Source of the DNA: Deltaproteobacteria bacterium
GTDB lineage: Bacteria > Desulfobacterota > Desulfobacteria > Desulfobacterales > Desulfatibacillaceae
Direction: 5' to 3'
DNA length: 40,633 nt
Assembly: GCA_016235345.1 (NCBI GenBank)
Contig: JACRLG010000021.1
Coordinates: forward strand, 1-40,633
Position 1 is the stretch's first letter. Every line of letters begins with the position of its first letter. The notes under the pieces were generated by a model. That model was not told the DNA's origin, did not search any database, and was given only the letters and a program-made list of their open reading frames with translations. A program made the translations under genes and the position numbers. This document shows positions 6,420 to 14,773 of this stretch, piece after piece.

Positions 6420-7736
6420 ATGAAGTCGTTCGAGGAAAAAAGTTTCTGGATGACCACCAGGGATTATTCACCCAACCCAAGCCTTTCGGAAGACCTGGAC
6501 GTTGACGTGGCCATAGTGGGCGGCGGATTCACCGGGCTTTCCACGGCCCATCACATCAAGAAGGATGATCCGGCCAGGCGGGTGGCCCTGTTGGAGTCGC
6601 AGATCATAGGATTCGGGGCCAGCGGAAGAAACGGGGGCTTTAACATGACCCTGTTCGGCCTCACCATGGGCATCACGAAACTGCGGTTTGGCCGGAGCGG
6701 GGCTCGTGAGGCCCACCATTACATGGAAAGGGCGGTGGACACCACGAGGGATTTGATAACCAGGCTTGAAATCGACTGCGACTACGAACACTCAGGCTTT
6801 TTCCGCGTGGCCACGTCCGAAAGCTATAAAAAGCGGATAATGCACGAAATGGAGCTGGCCCACTCCCTTGGCCTTACCGGCATCGAGTGGCTGGAGAAAG
6901 ACACAATAAGGCAGGAGGTCGCAAGTCCCCAGTACCTGGGCGCTTGGTGGGAGCCCCGCTGCGGGATACTCAACCCGGCCAAGCTGTCCTGGGGCTGGAA
7001 GGACGTCATCGCCAGACAGGGCGTGTCGGTATACGAAAAATCGCCGGTGGAATCCATTACCCGCCAGGGCGGCAAAATCATCCTCAAAACCCCCGGCGGG
7101 AAGATCAGGGCCGATAAGGTGGTGCTGGCAACCAACGCCTGGTCTCATTTTCTTCCCGCCATCAAGCGCAAACAGGTGCCCCTGTGGACCTACATCGTAT
7201 TAACCGAACCCCTTTCGGACGCTCTTTTGGGGCAGATCGGCTGGAAGAATCGCCAGGGAATAGAGGATGCCAGGAACCTGGTGCATTATTACAGGCTCAC
7301 CGCCGACAACCGCCTTCTCATGGGAGGCCGGGACGCGGGGCTTGCCTGGGGCGACGACATGGACAAGGACCAAAGCCCAGTCGCTTTCGACGGCCTTGAA
7401 AAGGACGTTAAGGCCATCTTCCCCCAGCTTAGGAACACAAGGTTCACCCACCGCTGGGGCGGCCCCGTGTCCGTAACCCTGGACCTTGCCCCGGCCATGG
7501 GCTTTGTGGGGGACAAAAATGTGGTTTACAGCCTAGGCTGCATGGGCCACGGGGTGAGCCTTACGCATTTGAACGGACGGACCCTTGCGGACCTTGTTCT
7601 CGAAAAGAAATCCGATCTCACCGACGTGTTTTTTGTCAACCGGAAAACCATCCCCTGGCCGCCCGAGCCCTTGCGCACCATGAGCTCCAAGGCGATTCTC
7701 GCGGCCATGAAATTCCAGGACCGGTTCACGGATTGA
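6420..7736 (+). CDS. FAD-dependent amine oxidase-like oxidoreductase (DAO/PuuB type)
   Basis: Predicted 438-residue flavoenzyme of the DAO family. The dinucleotide fold is DVDVAIVGGGFTGLSTAHHI (about residues 27-46), with an acidic partner in ALLESQIIGFGASGRNGGF, which also carries the DAO-type glycines. The N-terminal FWMTTRDY and C-terminal HRWGGPVSVTLDLAPAMG and YSLGCMGHGVSLTHLNGR resemble gamma-glutamylputrescine oxidase and related glycine/sarcosine oxidases. It has no signal peptide. It is the second gene of the TetR transcript, with GGGGG upstream of the ATG. The substrate is likely a secondary amine, or an amine linked to an amino acid. An O2-using oxidase would be odd in a strict anaerobe, so another electron acceptor is possible. 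Confidence 0.87.
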   Translation: MKSFEEKSFWMTTRDYSPNPSLSEDLDVDVAIVGGGFTGLSTAHHIKKDDPARRVALLESQIIGFGASGRNGGFNMTLFGLTMGITKLRFGRSGAREAHHYMERAVDTTRDLITRLEIDCDYEHSGFFRVATSESYKKRIMHEMELAHSLGLTGIEWLEKDTIRQEVASPQYLGAWWEPRCGILNPAKLSWGWKDVIARQGVSVYEKSPVESITRQGGKIILKTPGGKIRADKVVLATNAWSHFLPAIKRKQVPLWTYIVLTEPLSDALLGQIGWKNRQGIEDARNLVHYYRLTADNRLLMGGRDAGLAWGDDMDKDQSPVAFDGLEKDVKAIFPQLRNTRFTHRWGGPVSVTLDLAPAMGFVGDKNVVYSLGCMGHGVSLTHLNGRTLADLVLEKKSDLTDVFFVNRKTIPWPPEPLRTMSSKAILAAMKFQDRFTD

Positions 7737-7785
7737 TTCATTAATCGATTCATAAAGGCGGGCGATTTCGGATAACCTGCAGGCG

Positions 7786-7817
7786 GCCGGGCAACCGTGG
7801 CATCAAGGTTGCCCGGC
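7786..7817. terminator. hairpin between convergent genes
   Basis: GCCGGGCAACC (7786-7796) and GGTTGCCCGGC (7807-7817) pair perfectly over 11 bp with a 10-nt loop. It lies midway in the 174-base gap between the convergent FAD enzyme and AraC genes, so it probably stops transcription from both sides. No U-tract follows, which lowers certainty. Confidence 0.5.
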
Positions 7818-7910
7818 AACTCCGCGTTGGCCATGTTGCGTGGAAAAAGGGCGCAAGCTCGCATCCTGCCGGACGCGCAAAAAGATAGGATGCCGTCCCG
7901 GCGGCATGGC

Positions 7911-8891
7911 TCAGGCTGCGGCGAAGATTGAAAATTTGCTTCGGTAGTCCTTGGGGGACATTCCGGCGATTTTTTTGAAAACCTTGCGGAAGGAGTTCAC
8001 GTCCTCGTAGCCAACCTTGTAGGCTATCTCGTTCACCGAGTCGTTCCCCCCCTCCAGGTGCTTCTTGGCCGTTTCCACCCTGAGGTTCTGAAGATAGGCC
8101 AAGGGCGAGTCGCCCGTTGCGCTCTTGAACCTTCTTTTGAAGTGCCGGGGGCTTAGCGCCACCTCGCTTGCGATTCCGTCTATGGAAACCGGCGCGGCCA
8201 GGCTTTCCTCCATCAGTTGCTGGGCCTTCAAAATTCTTCCGTCCGCGTGGCTCTTGAAAAAATCGTGGTTCATGTACGGGGCCTGGCTCAGGCGTTCCGG
8301 GTCGATCAGAAGGGCCTTGGAGCAAAGGGACGCAAGCTCCGGCGAGCCGTACTGTTCGATCATCTTAAGGCAGAGGTTCAGGAAGGAGGAGGCCGCTCCC
8401 GTGCAGATGAGCCCGGCCTCCTCGGTGAGAATCTCATCCGCCCTAAGGTCGATTCCGGGGTACCTGCGCCTGAAATCCCCCGCAAACTGCCAGTTGGTGG
8501 TGGCGGTGCGCCCGTTTAAAAGCCCGGTTTCCGCAAGGATGTAGGTGCCGGTGCAGATGGCCGCTATGGTCTCGCCTTTTTCATGCCTTTCCAAAAGCCA
8601 GCGTCTTACCTCGTCCATCCTTTCGGTGGAAAAATCAAAGGGGGGAAGAAAGCCCGGAAGGACTATCACGTCGGACCCGTCCGCCTTATGGATGGAGGAG
8701 TCCGCCCTGATCTCGAAGGCCCCGTTGGCCGTGACCGGTTTTCCGTCCACGGTGACGATCCGGCACCTGAAAAGGGGGCCGCCGTTTCCCAGAAGGCTCC
8801 ACCAGAGGTTGGCCACGGCAAGGGCGTCCACAAGGCCGGTTATGGATGAGGACGCGCATTTGTTCTCGGCGAGTATGGTGATCCTGGCCAC
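7911..8891 (-). CDS. GlxA-type AraC regulator with DJ-1/PfpI domain
   Basis: Predicted 326-residue regulator. Residues 1-190 form a DJ-1/PfpI-like domain: ITILAENKCASSSITGLVDAL, DVIVLPGFLPP, and the nucleophile-elbow segment AAICTGTYILAETGLL with Cys 113. The C-terminal 100 residues are an AraC two-HTH domain (ISIDGIASEVALSPRHFKRRFK-like first HTH, then NEIAYKVGYEDVNSFRKVFKK). Start is GTG at 8891 with GAAGGAGA about 7 bases upstream. It converges with the FAD enzyme and is divergent from the giant activase gene. GlxA-type regulators often control use of nitrogen compounds such as carnitine or arginine. The neighbouring amine-oxidase-like enzyme fits that theme, but a direct link is inferred. 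Confidence 0.9.
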   Translation of the reverse strand: MARITILAENKCASSSITGLVDALAVANLWWSLLGNGGPLFRCRIVTVDGKPVTANGAFEIRADSSIHKADGSDVIVLPGFLPPFDFSTERMDEVRRWLLERHEKGETIAAICTGTYILAETGLLNGRTATTNWQFAGDFRRRYPGIDLRADEILTEEAGLICTGAASSFLNLCLKMIEQYGSPELASLCSKALLIDPERLSQAPYMNHDFFKSHADGRILKAQQLMEESLAAPVSIDGIASEVALSPRHFKRRFKSATGDSPLAYLQNLRVETAKKHLEGGNDSVNEIAYKVGYEDVNSFRKVFKKIAGMSPKDYRSKFSIFAAA

Positions 8892-8953
8892 GGCGGGTCT
8901 CCTTCAAAAAGGTTTTCACCTGAAAAAGGCGGGGAAAAGTGAGCGGTCGGCTC

Positions 8954-8978
8954 TGGACTTAGAAGACTTATAAGTCCA
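8954..8978. promoter_or_regulatory. operator-like nested inverted repeats in the AraC leader
   Basis: TGGACTTA (8954-8961) pairs with TAAGTCCA (8971-8978). Inside lies the perfect palindrome ACTTATAAGT (8966-8975), so three TAAGTC-type half sites share one short segment. It lies downstream of the predicted minus-strand promoter at 9008-9036 and upstream of the activase gene on the other strand. A dimeric regulator could choose between overlapping half-site pairs. Confidence 0.45.
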
Positions 8979-9007
8979 TTATGGCGCATTTGCCCCCGAA
9001 TATGTCA

Positions 9008-9036
9008 TATATGCCTCTTTTAATCCGCCCGGTCAA
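9008..9036 (-). promoter_or_regulatory. candidate promoter of the AraC regulator
   Basis: On the minus strand TTGACC (9036-9031), a 17-bp spacer and CATATA (9013-9008) make a plausible sigma70-like promoter. It would give a leader of about 110 nt containing the nested repeats at 8954-8978. No equally good plus-strand promoter for the activase was found in 8892-9104. Confidence 0.4.
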
Positions 9037-9104
9037 GAGCTATGGATAACCAACGGCAAAAGCCGTACCAGTGAACTTTCCCCCAAAAAACCTGCGAGGA
9101 AGAC

Positions 9105-12100
9105 ATGATGCTAAAAATAGCCGGATGCGATCTGGGCAAGGCGTCTGTGGGTTTTGTCGTGGCCAGCATAAGCGAAGACGGCGTCTTTTCCATCGAGGAA
9201 GCCGAATACAGGGACCACGAGGGCAGGCCCTTCGAGGTCTTTTTGGAATGGTGCGGAAAAAGGGACCTGGGCGGGTTCTGCGCCATGGGTGTAACCGGGC
9301 TCTATGCCGCCGAGTTTTTGCCGCCGGTCCTCGTGCTTCCCGAAGACGCCTGCCGCCAGGCGGTTCTTGAAGAGGATGAAAGCCTTCCCGACGTGATGAA
9401 CCTCGTTTCCGTGGGAGCCAGGGGCTACGGCATCCTTTCCCGGAAACCCGTGGAAAACGGCGGAAAGGGGCGCTTCCAGTACAGGTTCATCGAAAACGAG
9501 AAGTGCTCGTCGGGAACCGGCGAGAACATGAAAAAAATTGCGGCCCGGTTCGGCTTAAGCCTTTCCGAAGCCGACGCCCTGGCAAGCGGGGCGGCCAAGG
9601 CCATACCCATAACCGCCCGCTGCTCGGTGTTCGCAAAAAGCGAAATGACCCATTACGCCAACTCCGGAAAGGCCACGGGCGACCTTTTCGCGGGCTTCTT
9701 CGATTCGGTGGCCAAGAACACGGCGGCGCTTCTTACCCGCAACAAGGTGAACGGCCCGGTTTACCTCATAGGCGGCTGCTCGCGGATAGAATCCTTCGTG
9801 AACGCCCTTAAAAGGTCCGTTGACCAGGAAATCATCCTTCCCGAAAACCGCCTGGTATTCGACGCCCTGGGCGCGGCCCGCATGGCGGCTAACCACGCCC
9901 TGAAAAACCCGGCGTTCCGCCTGCCCAAAGACCCGTCGGCCTTGTTCACCGCAAGCCAAAAGCGCTTCACCGTGCTTTCCCCGGCGGCCCTTCACAAGGA
10001 CAGGGTGACCATGTCTCCGGAAGCCGGAATAGCGGCGGGCTGGGAAAACATTCCGGCTGTCCTGGGTCTCGACCTGGGCTCCACCGGGGCCAAGGCGGTC
10101 CTCACCTCCATCGAAACGGGCGAGCCGCTTTTAGACGTCTACGACCGCACCAGGGGCAACCCCGTGGACGCCAGCCGCAGGCTCATCGCCGCCATTCTGG
10201 AAATGGGCCGCCCGGATATAAGGGCCGTGGGCCTCACCGGCTCCGGGCGCGAGGCCGTGGCCACCCTTGCCAGGGCCGTGTACCCCGAAAAGGGAAGCGT
10301 CTGCGTGTTGAACGAGATAGTGGCCCACGCCACGGCGGCCATAAGAAGCGACCCGGACAGGGGCGCGGACATGTCCATAGTGGAGATAGGCGGCCAGGAC
10401 GCCAAGTACATCCGCATAAGCGGGGGCCGCATAATCGAAAGCGACATGAACAAGGCTTGCAGCGCGGGCACAGGCTCGTTTCTGGAGGAGCAGGCTCTGT
10501 GCTACAACGTAAACGATATCGGTGAGTTCGTCTCCCTTGCCGAAACCGCCCAAAAGCCGCCCGATCTGGGGCAGATGTGCACGGTCTTCATAGCCGATTC
10601 CGGGGCCCAGGCCCTGAAGGACGGCTTTTCCCTGGCCGACATCTTCGCGGGTTTCCAGTATTCGGTTATCAACAATTATCTCAATCGGGTCATGGGCCAG
10701 CGGACCCTTGGGAAAAAGGTGTTCTTCCAGGGCAAGCCCGCAAGCAACCCCTCCCTTGCCTGGACCCTGGCCGCAGTCACCAACCGCGAAATAGTGGTGC
10801 CCGCCAATCCCGGAGCCATGGGGGCCTGGGGAATCGGCATCTGCGCTACGGAACAGGCGGGGGCCGAGGCCCTTCTGGCCGCAAAGCCCCTTGACCCGGA
10901 CCAGTTCCTGGCGGCTGAAATTCTGGAGCGCGGCGAATTCACCTGCAGGGACGGCAAATGCAGGACGCTCTGCCCCATCCAGAAAACCACCATCTCCTAC
11001 AGGGGCGAAAAACTCACGGCAACGTCCGGCGGGGCCTGCCCCAAGTACGAGATCGCGGCCCAGAACCTCGCCAAGATGGAAAAGGACGCGCCAAACCCGT
11101 TCATGGAACGCGACGCGCTTCTTGCTGCCTTTGAAAAGGACATCCCCGGCGCGCCCGTTGTGGCAATCCCCATGACCGGCCCGGTGGGCGGCTACATCCC
11201 CTTTCTGGCGACCCTTGTAACCGAGTTGGGCCATTCCGTGAAGGTGCTGCGTTCAAATTCTTCGTCGCTGGCTCGCGGCGAGCACCTGTGCAACTCCTAC
11301 GATTCCTGCGGGCCGGTGAAAATCGCCCACGCCATATGCGACACGGATGATCCGATCCTCTTTTTTCCCAAGATAATGGATTTTTCCGACAGGTTTGGCC
11401 CCGGAGGCTCGCCATGCGTCACCGAGCAGGCCATGCCGGAAATGGTGGAGGAAACCCTGAAGACCCGGAAAAAGAACGTCCGGGTGATCCGCCCCAAGCT
11501 CCATCTTTTAAAGGGCCTTGACGGCAAAAAGATGGAAAAGGCCCTAAAGCCCCTGGCCGGGGCCCTGAGCGCCGATCCCGCCCTTCTGGGCCCGGCCCTT
11601 TCAAAGGCGAAAGCGGCCCAGGACGCCTATGAAAAGAGCCTCGAGGAAATCGGCCAGAACGCCCTAAAATACGCCAGGGAGAAAAATTTTCCGGCTGTGG
11701 TGGTGTGCGGCTCCCTTCACGTGATCCACGACGTCGCCGCCAATTCCGGCATTCCCGACATTCTGCGCTTGAACGGGGCCATGGCCATTCCGGCGGACTG
11801 CTACCCCATAGCCCCAGGCACACCCGAATTGCACAGGGTCTACTGGGGGGACGCCAACCGGTACATGAGGGCGGCGGTTTCGGCCAGAAACACCGGCGAC
11901 GCCTTTCCCCTCATGCTCTCATCCTTCGGCTGCGGCCCCGCGTCATTCACCGAGCAGGTTTTCCAGTCGCTCCTTGAAGGATACCCCCACACAATACTTG
12001 AAAGCGATGGCCACGGCGGGGCTGCGGGCTTCGTCACCCGAATCCAGGCCTTTTTGCAGTCGGTGCGCCAGTTCCGGGCGGAAACCGGAAAAATTGACCT

Positions 12101-13352
12101 GCCGGACTGTTCCAAGGCCCTGTCCTACATCTCCTCCGGCGGGCATTCCGGGAAATACCTGGACCGGGACATCCGCTACGTGTTTTTCTCCAGCGTGGAT
12201 TACCTGGGCGAGGTGCTGGCCGCAGTTTACCGGTCCTACGGCTATGACGCGGTCTCGGCCCCGCCCGTTTCCGAGCACAACTACACCGAGGGGAAAAAGG
12301 ACTGCTCCGGCAAGGAATGCATGTCCTACCAGCTCATATGGGGGGCATTCAGGGAGTACCTGGAGAAGAACCCGTCCGACAAGCCCACGAGGCTGATGCA
12401 GCTTTCGGGCAGGATGTGCCGGGCGGGCATGTACCCGGTGAAGGACCGCCTTGCCATCGAAAGGATGGGCAGGGACGGCAGCGTGAGCGTGGTCTCCATG
12501 CGCCTGGCGGGCGGGCCGGGCATGGCGGCCAGGACCTCGGCGGGCATAGCGGCCCTGGATATAATACGGCAGCTTTACATCTACCATCTGCCCGTGGAAG
12601 GCGAGCCGGGCGAGGCGAAGCGGCTATACCAAAAATACAGCGGGGAAATACTCGAACTCGTCGAAAGAAAAACCAGGGGCGGAGTAAGGGGCCCGGCGCA
12701 GACCACCTTTCACTGGGCAAGGCTGAACGCCATCGTGGCAAGGGCTTCACGGGACTTTGCCGGGATGGAAAAAAGGAGCGCCGGAAAACCCCGGCCCCTT
12801 TCCACCATTTTCGTTTCCGGGGACCCCATGACAAAGGGCAACGACGTGGCCAACGCGGGCATATTTCAGGTCCTGGGCGACCAGGGGGTGCGGGCCGTGG
12901 TGGAGCCCGCAAGCGACGTGATCGAATATTTCGGTCGCGTGCATCCGGGAATACTGTTCGGACAGAACAGCAAGCCTCTCAAGAACCGCATGTACATAGC
13001 GGCAATGAAGGCCATACGGGAAAGGCTCTACAAAACCGCGCAAAAGTCCAACCCCTGGCTTCCCATGCCCGACATGCCGGCGGCCATAAAACGCGGGGCC
13101 GCCATCATAGACCCCGAAACCAACGGAGCTTCCGGGTACGCGGTGGGCAGCGTCCTCCATCACTGGGACACGGGCGCTTATGACGGCGTTCTCATGACGA
13201 GCTGCTGGGGCTGCGACAACAGCCTGATCGAGGAGAGCCTTCTGCGCCACAACGAGAACATACCATTTTATTTTTACTACGATGACGGAACGCCCCTGGA
13301 TCAGCGGAAGGTGGCGAGCTTCGCCTTCCGCCTGGTCCGCCAGGCGGCCTGA
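9105..13352 (+). CDS. giant 2-hydroxyacyl-CoA dehydratase/benzoyl-CoA reductase-type activase
   Basis: Predicted 1,415-residue protein, the size of the large fused CoA-enzyme activases of anaerobes. Two ASKHA ATPase units follow each other: CDLGKASVGF near residue 9, with a CSSGTGENMKK motif near 134; and LGLDLGSTGAKAV near 323, with NKACSAGTGSF near 453 and GQMCTVF near 492. The Cys of CSAGTG and MC are where HgdC/BadF activases bind an intersubunit [4Fe-4S] cluster. From about 684 comes a DUF2229 region (IPMTGPVGGYIPF), then HgdB/FldB-like sequence (SFGCGPASF near 940, GGHSGKYLDRD, CSGKECMSYQ, CWGCDN near the end). ATP-driven low-potential electron transfer to a radical dehydratase or reductase is the known family role. 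No dehydratase subunits adjoin it, so its partner is elsewhere or the fused C-terminal part acts itself. GAGGAAG precedes the ATG. Confidence 0.9.
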   Translation: MMLKIAGCDLGKASVGFVVASISEDGVFSIEEAEYRDHEGRPFEVFLEWCGKRDLGGFCAMGVTGLYAAEFLPPVLVLPEDACRQAVLEEDESLPDVMNLVSVGARGYGILSRKPVENGGKGRFQYRFIENEKCSSGTGENMKKIAARFGLSLSEADALASGAAKAIPITARCSVFAKSEMTHYANSGKATGDLFAGFFDSVAKNTAALLTRNKVNGPVYLIGGCSRIESFVNALKRSVDQEIILPENRLVFDALGAARMAANHALKNPAFRLPKDPSALFTASQKRFTVLSPAALHKDRVTMSPEAGIAAGWENIPAVLGLDLGSTGAKAVLTSIETGEPLLDVYDRTRGNPVDASRRLIAAILEMGRPDIRAVGLTGSGREAVATLARAVYPEKGSVCVLNEIVAHATAAIRSDPDRGADMSIVEIGGQDAKYIRISGGRIIESDMNKACSAGTGSFLEEQALCYNVNDIGEFVSLAETAQKPPDLGQMCTVFIADSGAQALKDGFSLADIFAGFQYSVINNYLNRVMGQRTLGKKVFFQGKPASNPSLAWTLAAVTNREIVVPANPGAMGAWGIGICATEQAGAEALLAAKPLDPDQFLAAEILERGEFTCRDGKCRTLCPIQKTTISYRGEKLTATSGGACPKYEIAAQNLAKMEKDAPNPFMERDALLAAFEKDIPGAPVVAIPMTGPVGGYIPFLATLVTELGHSVKVLRSNSSSLARGEHLCNSYDSCGPVKIAHAICDTDDPILFFPKIMDFSDRFGPGGSPCVTEQAMPEMVEETLKTRKKNVRVIRPKLHLLKGLDGKKMEKALKPLAGALSADPALLGPALSKAKAAQDAYEKSLEEIGQNALKYAREKNFPAVVVCGSLHVIHDVAANSGIPDILRLNGAMAIPADCYPIAPGTPELHRVYWGDANRYMRAAVSARNTGDAFPLMLSSFGCGPASFTEQVFQSLLEGYPHTILESDGHGGAAGFVTRIQAFLQSVRQFRAETGKIDLPDCSKALSYISSGGHSGKYLDRDIRYVFFSSVDYLGEVLAAVYRSYGYDAVSAPPVSEHNYTEGKKDCSGKECMSYQLIWGAFREYLEKNPSDKPTRLMQLSGRMCRAGMYPVKDRLAIERMGRDGSVSVVSMRLAGGPGMAARTSAGIAALDIIRQLYIYHLPVEGEPGEAKRLYQKYSGEILELVERKTRGGVRGPAQTTFHWARLNAIVARASRDFAGMEKRSAGKPRPLSTIFVSGDPMTKGNDVANAGIFQVLGDQGVRAVVEPASDVIEYFGRVHPGILFGQNSKPLKNRMYIAAMKAIRERLYKTAQKSNPWLPMPDMPAAIKRGAAIIDPETNGASGYAVGSVLHHWDTGAYDGVLMTSCWGCDNSLIEESLLRHNENIPFYFYYDDGTPLDQRKVASFAFRLVRQAA

Positions 13353-13359
13353 GCTCGCG

Positions 13360-13485
13360 CCAGGCGGTGTGAACACGCGATCTGCTGTGTCAGGCGTCGC
13401 CGAAAAGCTCGTAGCGTACCCAAAAGTACGCGTCCTCCCTTTTCGGCTCGCCTTCCTTGCATCTCATCGCGTTCACACCGCCTGG
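13360..13485 (+). repeat. structured 3' element, copy B (126 bp)
   Basis: Begins 7 bases after the activase stop. Outer arms 13360-13374 and 13471-13485 pair perfectly over 15 bp. Conserved motifs follow in gene orientation: CGCGATCTGCTGTGTCA (13376-13392), an inner stem 13392-13407 with 13439-13453 (5+9 bp around a small bulge), the core GCGTAC-loop-GTACGC (13414-13431), and CTTCCTTGCATCTCATCG (13452-13469). The same motifs recur at 18169, 22422 and 38743, always just 3' of a gene in this orientation. The remaining 13486-13583 shows no gene. Confidence 0.85.
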
Positions 13486-13583
13486 GCCGGGCTTCGATGT
13501 GGGAAAATCTGGCCGGAAGGAAGGATAGGGTTCATGCCTCCTACTGGAGTGTGCGTAGCACGCGCCTAAAAATAACGGGGGGT

Positions 13584-13606
13584 CCGGGGGGCCATCGGCC
13601 CCCCGG
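13584..13606. terminator. GC-rich hairpin 3' of rodA
   Basis: CCGGGGGGCC (13584-13593) and GGCCCCCCGG (13597-13606) pair over 10 bp with a 3-nt loop. In the minus direction it is followed by CCCCCGTTATTTTTAG, a T-rich stretch fitting termination of the mre-mrdA-rodA transcript, whose last stop is at 13667. In the plus direction GTTTTTG lies 13 bases further on, so it may also end activase transcription. Confidence 0.55.
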
Positions 13607-13666
13607 GAAGCCTTCGGCGTTTTTGCTTATGCTGTTCTGCTTTTACTGTTTTGATTCGGCTTGGCG

Positions 13667-14773
13667 TCAATCGTACGAAAAGCGCCTCATGCCCACGTTT
13701 TGGATCATGCCCACCCCCATCATGGCCACCAGCATGGAGCTGCCGCCGTAGGATATGAACGGGAGCGGCACCCCCACCACTGGCAGGATGCCCATGACCA
13801 TTCCGGTGTTGATGAACACCTGCCAGAAGAAATATGACACCACGCCCACGCAGATGTACGCGCCGAAGGGGTCCTTGGACTGGTATCCGGCATTCAGGCC
13901 CCTCCACAAAAATGCGAAAAAGAGGATTAGGAGGGCCGTGGCCCCCAGGAGCCCCCATTCCTCGGACAGAACCGCGAAAATGAAGTCCGTGTGCTGTTCC
14001 GGCAGAAAGGAAAGGGCCTTCTGGGAGCCTTCCATGTAGCCCTTGCCCGAAAACATCCCGCTGCCTATGGCGATTTTGGACTGGATGATGTGATATCCGG
14101 CTCCCAACGGGTCCCGGTCGGGGTCCAGAAAGGTCTTTATCCGCTCTTTCTGGTAGTCCTTCAGGTTCATGTACAGAAGAGGTAGCGCCACCAGCCCGCA
14201 CGAGACCAGAAAGACCAGGGTGCGCCGCCTTATCCCGGCGTAGAAGGTCATGGAGGCGGCGATGATGGCCATCACCATACCGGTTCCCAGGTCGGGTTGG
14301 GCCAGAATCAGCAGGAAGGGGACAAAAAGCAGGGCCGCCGGAAGGGCTATTTCCCGCAATCCGAGACCGGAGGCCGAGCCCGACCTGGAATAGAAATGGG
14401 CAAGGACTATGACAGCGGTGAGCTTGGCGGTTTCCGAGGGCTGGAAGGCCAGGGGGCCCAAGGATATCCATCTCTGGGAGCCCGACACGGTCTTTCCGAA
14501 CACCAGGACCCAGGCAAGGGACAGCACCGTCAATATGTAGATGATCCAGACCCAACGGTCCATGAAGTGGTAGTGAAAGGAAAAAACAAGGGCCATCACC
14601 ATAAGGCCCAGGCCGAACCAGATTGCCTGCTTTACCGCGAAAATCTGCCCCAGCCCGCGCGCGCCGGGCTCAGCCGCGCTGTAAATGGAGGCCACCCCGA
14701 CCCCGGCCAGGATGAAGACCAGAAGCAGCAGCCACCAGTCGAAATGCGAAACAAGCCTTCTGTCGATCATCAT
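13667..14773 (-). CDS. rodA: rod-shape SEDS peptidoglycan glycosyltransferase RodA
   Basis: Predicted 368-residue polytopic inner-membrane protein of the SEDS family with about ten hydrophobic helices. It polymerises lipid II into glycan strands during cell elongation, together with PBP2. Recognisable segments are LVFGKTVSGSQRWISLGPLAFQPSE (here given as the family landmark GSQRWI...FQPSE), KLTAVIVLAHFYSR, ILAQPDLGTGMVM, YHIIQSKIAIGSGMFSGKG, FLPEQHTDFIFAVLSEEWG and the C-terminal GVPLPFISYGGSSM, which are the conserved catalytic and structural loops. The start ATG overlaps the mrdA stop (ATGA), so the two proteins are translationally coupled. It is the last gene of the five-gene elongasome operon. 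Confidence 0.96.
   Translation of the reverse strand: MMIDRRLVSHFDWWLLLLVFILAGVGVASIYSAAEPGARGLGQIFAVKQAIWFGLGLMVMALVFSFHYHFMDRWVWIIYILTVLSLAWVLVFGKTVSGSQRWISLGPLAFQPSETAKLTAVIVLAHFYSRSGSASGLGLREIALPAALLFVPFLLILAQPDLGTGMVMAIIAASMTFYAGIRRRTLVFLVSCGLVALPLLYMNLKDYQKERIKTFLDPDRDPLGAGYHIIQSKIAIGSGMFSGKGYMEGSQKALSFLPEQHTDFIFAVLSEEWGLLGATALLILFFAFLWRGLNAGYQSKDPFGAYICVGVVSYFFWQVFINTGMVMGILPVVGVPLPFISYGGSSMLVAMMGVGMIQNVGMRRFSYD

Noticed and set aside
10131-11234. 367-codon minus-strand open frame inside the giant activase gene
   Set aside because: It mirrors the third-position GC bias of the activase gene, has no Shine-Dalgarno site or recognisable domain, and the plus-strand protein is clearly real.
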